A DNA stretch of 5,659 nucleotides from positions 1 to 5,659 of the forward strand of contig JAVBTG010000149.1 in NCBI GenBank assembly GCA_031556275.1, in the 5' to 3' direction. Below are positions 1 to 3,819 of this stretch, one piece after another. Position 1 is the first letter of the stretch; the number at the start of each line of letters is the position of its first letter. Both the position numbers and the translations under genes were made by a program. The notes under the pieces were generated by a model that searched no databases, was not told where the DNA came from, and saw only the letters and a program-made list of their open reading frames with translations. This stretch comes from JAKPNF01 sp031556275 (GTDB taxonomy: Bacteria; Verrucomicrobiota; Verrucomicrobiia; Opitutales; JAKPNF01).

Positions 1-652
1 AGCGCTGCTCGGGCCCGATCACAATGCGGTCGACGACCACGTCCAAATCGGTCTCTTTGTTGCCCGCGGGCAAAAACGCGTTGCGCTCGTCGAGCTCGTG
101 AATCTCGCCGCCCAGCCGCACGCGCGAAAATCCGCGCAGCCGCAACCGCGCGAGCTCGTCGCGCAAAACGGAAGGCTTGGCGGTAATGACGCGCGCCAAA
201 AGCATCAGCCGCGTCCCCTCCTTTTCGATAAACAGCTGGTTCAGGCAGTCGTCGAGCGAGCGCCGCTCGATCAAGCCGCCGTCAATCGGGCAATGCTGCA
301 CGCCCATCACCATCCACAGCAGCCGCGCGTAATCCGCGATCTCGCTCGCGCTGGCGACGGTGGTGCGCGGGTTGGAGGAGGCACCGCGGTGCTGCTCGAT
401 CGCGATCACGGGCGAGAGCCCCTCGATGTAATCCACGTCCGGCCGCTTCCACTGCTCGAGCAGCGATCGCGCGTGCGCCGAAAGGCTTTCGACGTACTTG
501 CGATACCCCTCCGCGTACAGCGTGTCAAACGCCAGCGACGACTTGCCCGATCCGCTCACGCCGGTGACGACGGTGAACTTGTCGCGCGGAATGCGGATAT
601 CCAAATCGCGCAAATTATGCTCGCGCGCCCCTTTGATGCGAATCTCTGCCAC
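1..652 (-). CDS. uvrA: UvrA, excinuclease ABC subunit A (N-terminal part, runs off window)
   Basis: UvrA is the damage-recognition ATPase of nucleotide excision repair; as a dimer it loads UvrB onto damaged DNA. About 217 N-terminal codons are visible, against roughly 940 residues for a usual UvrA, so the rest lies beyond base 1. The protein opens MAEIRIKGAREHNLRDLD, the standard UvrA opening. It has a Walker A motif GVSGSGKSS at residues 31-39, then SLAFDTLYAEG, YVESLSAHAR and KRPDVDYIEGLSP, all UvrA landmarks, and later RLMLLARVI and DVVVDRIVIG. The start is GTG: no in-frame ATG lies between it and the upstream in-frame stop at 674-676. There is no Shine-Dalgarno sequence. It lies 74 bp downstream of the MBL-fold gene on the same strand and may be co-transcribed. 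The segment IEQHRGASSNPRTTVASASE is divergent from typical UvrA (compare DQK-SRNPRSTVGT). Family call is very secure. Confidence 0.96.
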   Translation of the reverse strand, partial: MAEIRIKGAREHNLRDLDIRIPRDKFTVVTGVSGSGKSSLAFDTLYAEGYRKYVESLSAHARSLLEQWKRPDVDYIEGLSPVIAIEQHRGASSNPRTTVASASEIADYARLLWMVMGVQHCPIDGGLIERRSLDDCLNQLFIEKEGTRLMLLARVITAKPSVLRDELARLRLRGFSRVRLGGEIHELDERNAFLPAGNKETDLDVVVDRIVIGPEQR

Positions 653-726
653 GATGAAAAAGAAATTAAACCCCTAGTGAACCTTTGACCACCTTATTCT
701 ACACCACTTGGCAAGGATTGTTCCGC
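653..726. other. Intergenic gap between MBL-fold gene and uvrA
   Basis: This 74-bp gap separates two minus-strand genes. On the minus strand a TTTAAT sequence (complement of 665-670) ends 12 nt before the uvrA GTG, which is the spacing expected of a promoter giving a very short leader. No good -35 box sits 16-18 bp further upstream, so I do not call a promoter. I see no hairpin terminator, so readthrough from the MBL-fold gene is plausible. Confidence 0.4.
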
Positions 727-1524
727 TTAGTCCAACTCCAATACCGGCCGCAACCCCACCACATGCGGATTGACCGTCTCAATCGTGAACGACCGCAACA
801 GGGCACCCTGCGCGAATCGCCGCACGGCCTCCTCCTCGGTGTTGCATTCCTTGCTGATATGGATGAGCAGCACATGGCGGCAGCGCGGCATCTCCACCGA
901 ATCGAGCAGTGTGAACGCGTCCTCGTTCGACAAATGCCCGTGGCGCCCGGCAACCCGCTGCTTGAGCGCGAGGGGCCGCGTCGGATGGTTGTCGAGCAGG
1001 TGCTTTTCGTAGTTCGACTCCAGCGCCAGCATGTCCACGTCGCGCACCTTTTGGCGCACGAGTTCCGTCACATAGCCCAAATCCGTGATCCACCCGAGCT
1101 TGCGCACCTCGGCGGCACCTTGGCTCGAAAAAACAAACCCGACGGGATCGGAAGCATCGTGCGGCAGCGGAAAGCTCTGCACCTCCAAATCCCCGACCGC
1201 CCACGAATCCCCCGTCTCAAACACCTGCCAGTTCAGCGGCTGCTTGCAACGGCGCTGCACATGGGCGGCGGTCGCGCGGTTGGCAAAGATAGGGATTTTC
1301 TGGCAACCGTCGCGAAAATACGGCAAGGCGACCGTGTGATCGGTGTGTTCGTGCGTCAAAAAAACCGCGTCGATCTGCTCCAGACACAGCCCGCATTCGA
1401 TCAGCAGTTTTTTCAGGCAATTAATGCGAATCCCCGCGTCCACCAACATATTGCGGGTGGGCGTCGAAAGCAACGCGCAGTTGCCGCTGCTGCTGCTGCC
1501 AAGGATGCGGAGCTTTAGGGCCAT
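727..1524 (-). CDS. MBL-fold metallohydrolase, YycJ/WalJ family
   Basis: This is a 265-residue metallo-beta-lactamase-fold protein of the YycJ/WalJ type, a family treated as a putative dinuclear-metal phosphodiesterase or exonuclease; WalJ accompanies the WalRK system in Firmicutes, which is absent here. From the N-terminus it shows ILGSSSSGNC (residues 7-16), a DAGI turn (29-32), the metal-binding THEHTDH motif (57-63), PHDASDPVGF with His122, TDLG with Asp148, GHLSNEDAF (196-204, typical of YycJ) and a C-terminal LLIHISKECN with His222. The reading frame is open upstream to an ATG at 1578. I chose the internal ATG at 1522-1524 because ALKLRILGSSSSGNC is where family members begin, and the extra 18 residues would lie in the folE2 promoter region. 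There is no Shine-Dalgarno sequence. It is divergent from folE2 and upstream of uvrA on the same strand; a DNA repair or replication role is only suggested by that. Confidence 0.9.
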   Translation of the reverse strand: MALKLRILGSSSSGNCALLSTPTRNMLVDAGIRINCLKKLLIECGLCLEQIDAVFLTHEHTDHTVALPYFRDGCQKIPIFANRATAAHVQRRCKQPLNWQVFETGDSWAVGDLEVQSFPLPHDASDPVGFVFSSQGAAEVRKLGWITDLGYVTELVRQKVRDVDMLALESNYEKHLLDNHPTRPLALKQRVAGRHGHLSNEDAFTLLDSVEMPRCRHVLLIHISKECNTEEEAVRRFAQGALLRSFTIETVNPHVVGLRPVLELD

Positions 1525-1542
1525 TACCGTCAGTTTGCGGGG

Positions 1543-1571
1543 TTGTCTTTCCCCTTTAAAGGGTTTATGAT
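1543..1571 (+). promoter_or_regulatory. Sigma70-type promoter of folE2
   Basis: TTGTCT at 1543-1548 (4/6 to TTGACA) and TATGAT at 1566-1571 (5/6 to TATAAT) are separated by exactly 17 bp, the optimal spacer. The expected start site is about 1578, only some 5 nt before the folE2 ATG at 1583, so the mRNA would be almost leaderless. No Shine-Dalgarno sequence exists upstream of the ATG, which fits. The spacer contains a perfect 12-bp palindrome. Confidence 0.65.
1552..1563. promoter_or_regulatory. Perfect 12-bp palindrome CCCTTTAAAGGG, candidate operator
   Basis: This perfect palindrome lies between the -35 and -10 boxes of the folE2 promoter and just at or before the predicted start site of the divergent MBL-fold promoter. 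A regulator bound here could affect both genes. It does not resemble a Zur or Fur box as I know them, although folE2 is often zinc-regulated in other bacteria. The operator role is inference. Confidence 0.4.
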
Positions 1572-1594
1572 AGTCCATTCAGATGAGCAAGCAA
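1567..1594 (-). promoter_or_regulatory. Possible promoter for the MBL-fold gene
   Basis: Read on the minus strand, TTGCTT (complement of 1589-1594) and TATCAT (complement of 1567-1572) are separated by 16 bp. Transcription would start near 1560, inside the CCCTTTAAAGGG palindrome, leaving a leader of about 36 nt before the ATG at 1524. Its -10 overlaps the folE2 -10 on the other strand. The match is moderate, so this is inference. Confidence 0.4.
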
Positions 1595-2587
1595 GCACCG
1601 TCTCAGAACCCCGACACGCCGCCCGCCCAAACGACGGGAGGCACGGGGTATTGCGCCCACGGGCTCAAACGCCAGTACGACGCCGACTTCAAAGTGACGG
1701 AGGCATACCGCGACAGCCTGCCCGACATGCAGAACATGACGGGGCCGGCCATCCAAGGCGCGCTCGTGCCCGTCCTGCAGGTGGGCATTTCCAATTTCCG
1801 CCTCCCCCTGCGCTTCGTCAACGCGACCTTGGGCCAGATGCCGATAGAGGTGTCCGTCTCCGGCACGGTCTCCCTCGCGGCCGAGCACAAGGGGATCAAC
1901 ATGTCGCGCCTGATCCGCACCTTTTACGAGTTCAAAGACCGCGTCTTCACCCCCGAGCTGCTGGAGGAAATCCTCCTGCGCTACAAGCAGGACTTGGGCA
2001 GCAGCCGCGCCCGCCTGCGCTTGGAGTTCAACTACCCGATCCCGCAAAAAAGCCTGCGCAGCGGCCTGACGGGCCACCAGTATTACCAAGTCGCTTTCGA
2101 GGGTAGCATCGACGACCTCAACCGCTACCGCAAGATCGTCCAGTTCGACTACATTTACTCGTCCGCCTGCCCCTGCTCGCTCGAACTGTCCGAGCACGCC
2201 CGCGAAACGCGCGGCATCTACGGCATTCCGCACTCCCAGCGCAGCAAAGCCCGCCTGATCCTCGAAATCGCGCAGGGCCAGACGATCACCTTGGAAGAAA
2301 TCCAAGCCCACTGCCTAAAGGCCCTCCAGACGGAAACCCAAGTCATGGTCCGCCGCGAAGACGAGCAGGCCTTCGCCGAGCTCAACGGGGCCTATCCCAA
2401 ATTCGTCGAGGACGCCATCCGCGAACTCGCGGGCCAATTCGCCACGGAGCCCCGCATCACAGACTTCCAAATCGCCTGCTCCCACTTGGAATCCCTCCAC
2501 TCCCACGACGCCGTCGCCGTCATCAACAAAGGCATACCAGGCGGCTTTTCCGCCGATTTCTACGACTTCCGCAGTTTGATCTGCTAG
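1583..2587 (+). CDS. folE2: GTP cyclohydrolase FolE2 (type IB)
   Basis: FolE2 converts GTP to 7,8-dihydroneopterin triphosphate, the entry step to folate and, through the same intermediate, queuosine; it is a cytosolic metal enzyme of the tunnelling (T-fold) superfamily. The protein is 334 residues, longer than the usual 260-300, with an N-terminal tail of about 45 residues before LPDMQN (46-51). It has the GCYH-IB block AAEHKGINMSRL (99-110), a metal-site CPCS motif (Cys196-Ser199), PHSQRS with His217 (216-221), YPKFVED (271-277) and the closing ESLHSHDAVAV (303-313). Cys196, His217 and His306 or His308 are the likely metal ligands. Two departures from Neisseria-type FolE2 are visible: Asn106 replaces the His of GTHMSR, and about nine residues are inserted between CPCS and the HSQRS motif. 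The ATG is fixed by an in-frame TAG at 1571-1573. It has its own promoter and terminator and looks monocistronic. Confidence 0.95.
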   Translation: MSKQAPSQNPDTPPAQTTGGTGYCAHGLKRQYDADFKVTEAYRDSLPDMQNMTGPAIQGALVPVLQVGISNFRLPLRFVNATLGQMPIEVSVSGTVSLAAEHKGINMSRLIRTFYEFKDRVFTPELLEEILLRYKQDLGSSRARLRLEFNYPIPQKSLRSGLTGHQYYQVAFEGSIDDLNRYRKIVQFDYIYSSACPCSLELSEHARETRGIYGIPHSQRSKARLILEIAQGQTITLEEIQAHCLKALQTETQVMVRREDEQAFAELNGAYPKFVEDAIRELAGQFATEPRITDFQIACSHLESLHSHDAVAVINKGIPGGFSADFYDFRSLIC

Positions 2588-2612
2588 AAAATAAAAAACT
2601 CCTGTTTTCCAC

Positions 2613-2640
2613 AAAAAAGACGCCAACCGGCGTCTTTTTT
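2613..2640. terminator. Bidirectional intrinsic terminator after folE2
   Basis: A perfect 12-bp inverted repeat (2613-2624 with 2629-2640) closes an AACC loop. The core is GACGCC/GGCGTC flanked by A6 on the left and T6 on the right, so it is a textbook intrinsic terminator on the plus strand. It lies 25 nt past the folE2 stop. The A/T flanks also make it functional in principle on the minus strand, as a back-up for glnB transcripts. Confidence 0.92.
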
Positions 2641-2668
2641 ATTTATATGGATTAATGCACTTTAAAAC

Positions 2669-2700
2669 TCTCTCGAACACCCGGGGTTTCCCGCGAGAGA
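2669..2700. repeat. Imperfect hairpin TCTCTCG...CGAGAGA
   Basis: A 7-bp inverted repeat (2669-2675 with 2694-2700) encloses an imperfectly palindromic CCCGGGG-containing centre and is followed on the plus side by ATTTTAG. Its right arm overlaps the left outer arm of the larger nested palindrome, so the two structures compete and cannot form together. It may be chance or part of the element's decay. Confidence 0.45.
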
Positions 2701-2815
2701 TTTTAGATTCTGGCAAGGCGCAAGAAAAAATATGGATAGGGCGGTAGCAGCGCTACCGCCCTATCCATATTTTTTCGCAGCAACACAGCCAGAATCGAAA
2801 AGATCCGCGGGAAAC
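2686..2815. repeat. Nested palindromic element, about 130 bp, between folE2 and glnB
   Basis: The outer arms are 2686-2714 and 2788-2815. They pair over about 25 of 29 positions, with two perfect blocks: GTTTCCCGCG (2686-2695 with 2806-2815) and GATTCTGGC (2706-2714 with 2788-2796). Inside, after unpaired linkers of 9 and 11 nt, is a perfect hairpin with 25-bp arms and a 3-nt AGC loop (2724-2776). The near-concentric layers are much more than a terminator needs and look like a MITE- or REP/REPIN-like intergenic palindrome. No transposase is present and copy number cannot be judged from one window. Open frames running across it on both strands are by-products of the symmetry. Confidence 0.8.
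2724..2776. terminator. Perfect 25-bp-arm hairpin, probable bidirectional terminator for glnB
   Basis: Arms 2724-2748 and 2752-2776 are perfectly complementary around an AGC triloop. The GC-rich half of the stem (GGGCGGTAGC with GCTACCGCCC) is next to the loop and the outer ends are A6 and T6 runs, so on either strand a strong stem is followed by six Ts. On the minus strand it lies about 50 nt past the glnB stop codon and is its most likely transcription terminator. It is the core of the larger nested palindrome. Confidence 0.85.
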
Positions 2816-2828
2816 ATCCGCGGGAAAC
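2803..2828. repeat. 13-bp tandem direct repeat ATCCGCGGGAAAC x2
   Basis: Two perfect adjacent copies of ATCCGCGGGAAAC occupy 2803-2815 and 2816-2828. Each carries the CGCGGGAAAC block that pairs with the left outer arm GTTTCCCGCG at 2686-2695, so the palindrome has two alternative right ends. The last base of the second copy is also the last base of the glnB stop codon on the minus strand. It could be a small duplication formed at element insertion or by slippage. Confidence 0.9.
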
Positions 2829-3166
2829 TAAATAGCCGTATCCCCCGACTCCTCCGTCCGAATCCGTATCACCTGCTCCACCGGCAGTACAAAAATCTTC
2901 CCGTCGCCGATCTTGCCCGTTTTCGCGCTCTGCAAAATCGTGCGGATCACCTCGTCCACGTGTTCGTCGGCGCAGATGATCTCCACCTTGATCTTCGGCA
3001 AAAAATCGACCGTGTATTCGCTGCCGCGGTAAATTTCCGTGTGCCCCTTCTGGCGGCCGAACCCCTTCACTTCGGTGACGGTCATTCCCTCGATGCCGAT
3101 GGCGCGCAGGGCGTCCTTCACTTCTTCCAATTTGAACGGTTTGATGATGGTCTCGACTTTTTTCAT
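2828..3166 (-). CDS. glnB: Nitrogen regulatory protein P-II (GlnB/GlnK family)
   Basis: P-II is a small trimeric cytosolic signal protein that binds ATP/ADP and 2-oxoglutarate and controls nitrogen assimilation through partners such as AmtB, GlnE or NtrB. The product is 112 residues, exactly the usual length, from MKKVETIIKPFKLEEV to GDTAI. It has GMTVTEVKGFGRQKGH (27-42), the T-loop with Tyr51 in GSEYTVDF, TGKIGDGKIFVLPVE (83-97) and RIRT (101-104), so both signatures and the uridylylation-site tyrosine are intact. Glu105 stands where many P-II proteins have Gly. The frame is open 31 codons further upstream, but family alignment fixes the ATG at 3164-3166. There is no Shine-Dalgarno sequence; the stretch before the ATG is A-rich then CCCC. 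No amtB or glnA is in the window, so GlnB cannot be told from GlnK by context. It is divergent from the Nudix gene. Confidence 0.96.
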   Translation of the reverse strand: MKKVETIIKPFKLEEVKDALRAIGIEGMTVTEVKGFGRQKGHTEIYRGSEYTVDFLPKIKVEIICADEHVDEVIRTILQSAKTGKIGDGKIFVLPVEQVIRIRTEESGDTAI

Positions 3167-3244
3167 GGGGCGTTTTTTTGTATCCCGCATTCTCATTGTT
3201 TTCCATGAAGTTGGCAAGCCCATGCACATTTTTTCGTAATACGG

Positions 3245-3273
3245 TTGGCACACCCCCAAACACCGTCTATTTT
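3245..3273 (+). promoter_or_regulatory. Sigma70-type promoter of the Nudix gene
   Basis: TTGGCA at 3245-3250 (5/6 to TTGACA) and TATTTT at 3268-3273 (4/6) are separated by 17 bp. The -10 ends 8 nt before the ATG at 3282, so transcription should start at about 3280, on or beside the start codon. That implies a leaderless mRNA and matches the lack of any Shine-Dalgarno sequence. Confidence 0.6.
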
Positions 3274-3287
3274 AGACACTAATGTCT
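3265..3287. promoter_or_regulatory. Overlapping inverted repeats at the Nudix -10 box and start codon
   Basis: GTCTA-TTT-TAGAC (3265-3277) overlaps the -10 box, and AGACA-CTAA-TGTCT (3274-3287) spans the start codon. They share the middle half-site, giving three alternating GTCT/AGAC half-sites about 9-10 bp apart. Spacing near one helical turn suggests a possible operator for cooperative binding. The repeats are short, so chance is possible. Confidence 0.4.
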
Positions 3288-3812
3288 CAAAACCCCGACG
3301 AACTCTTCGATGTGGTCGACGAAAACGACACGCCGATCCGCCGCGAAAAACGCGCCGTCGTGCACCGCGAAAAGCTGCTGCACCGGGCGATTCACGTCCT
3401 CGTCTTCAATTCGGCGGGCGAGGTCTACGGCCAGCGCCGCTCCCTGACAAAAGACACCTGCCCCGGCTGCTGGACGACATCCTGCTCCGGCCACGTCGAC
3501 GCGGGCGAAGACTACGACACGGCGGCGGTGCGCGAGCTCGGCGAGGAACTGGGCATCCGCGTCCCCGGCATCCAGTCCCTCGAACGCCTCTTAAAACACC
3601 CCGCCATCCGCGAGACGGGCTGGGAGTTCATCAATATCTACCGCCTCGTTTGGGATGGCCCGATCACGCCCGACCCCGCCGAAGTAATGGAGGGCCGCTG
3701 GCTCTCCCCCGAATCGCTCACGCAATGGATGGAGGAAAAACCCCGCGACTTCGCCCCCTCCTTCCGCCTCGTCTGGAATAAATACCGCGCCAACGATCTG
3801 GCAGGCGTCTAA
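3282..3812 (+). CDS. Nudix hydrolase, IPP-isomerase-like but without its catalytic Cys
   Basis: Nudix enzymes hydrolyse nucleoside diphosphates linked to another group, using divalent metal; the substrate here cannot be read from the sequence. The protein is 176 residues. It starts DELFDVVDENDTPI (6-19), followed by LLHRAIHVLVFNSAGE (32-47), QRRSLTKDTCPGCW (51-64), then a complete Nudix box from Gly70 to Ile92 matching G-x5-E-x7-RE-U-x-EE-x-GU (GHVDAGE ... RELGEELGI). The N-terminal HRA and PGxW-x-SC-x-GH pattern resembles type 1 IPP isomerase, but aligned with its NSVCGHP segment (E. coli Cys67) this protein has TSCSGHV, with Ser69 at the catalytic Cys position. The canonical Nudix box also argues for a hydrolase. 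The ATG is fixed by an in-frame TAG at 3273-3275. It is divergent from glnB and appears monocistronic. An Idi annotation would be doubtful. Confidence 0.88.
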   Translation: MSQNPDELFDVVDENDTPIRREKRAVVHREKLLHRAIHVLVFNSAGEVYGQRRSLTKDTCPGCWTTSCSGHVDAGEDYDTAAVRELGEELGIRVPGIQSLERLLKHPAIRETGWEFINIYRLVWDGPITPDPAEVMEGRWLSPESLTQWMEEKPRDFAPSFRLVWNKYRANDLAGV

Positions 3813-3819
3813 AATTTTA
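3810..3819. repeat. 10-bp palindrome TAAAATTTTA joining two convergent stop codons
   Basis: The Nudix TAA (3810-3812) and the minus-strand VCBS gene TAA (complement of 3817-3819) are separated only by AATT, so together they form a perfect palindrome. There is no stem-loop terminator between the genes; each transcript must run into the other or end inside the neighbouring gene. Confidence 0.75.

Noticed and set aside
98..1518. Long plus-strand open frames opposite uvrA and the MBL-fold gene
   Set aside because: Their products are low-complexity, rich in Arg, His, Pro and Ala, with no recognisable motifs, while the opposite strand encodes clear conserved families. They are antisense shadows in GC-rich coding DNA.
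1525..1578. Upstream ATG (1578) for the MBL-fold protein adding 18 residues
   Set aside because: The added residues are not family-like, and the region is occupied by promoter elements of both divergent genes.
3211..3227. Sigma54-like sequence (TTGGCAAGCCCATGCAC) upstream of glnB and the Nudix gene
   Set aside because: The GG and GC elements are 9 bp apart instead of the required 10, and the sequence points toward the Nudix gene, not glnB.
3167..3259. A 31-residue N-terminal extension of the P-II protein (upstream ATG at 3259)
   Set aside because: P-II proteins begin at MKK with 112 residues, and the extension would cover the divergent Nudix promoter.
2703..3263. Open frames running through the nested palindrome (both strands, encoding MDRAVA...LPPYPYFF on each side)
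   Set aside because: The same peptide appears on both strands only because the DNA is palindromic; the rest of each frame is an out-of-frame or antisense reading of glnB.
3282..3812. Annotation as isopentenyl-diphosphate isomerase (Idi)
   Set aside because: The catalytic cysteine position is Ser69 and the Nudix box is the canonical hydrolase form, unlike type 1 Idi.
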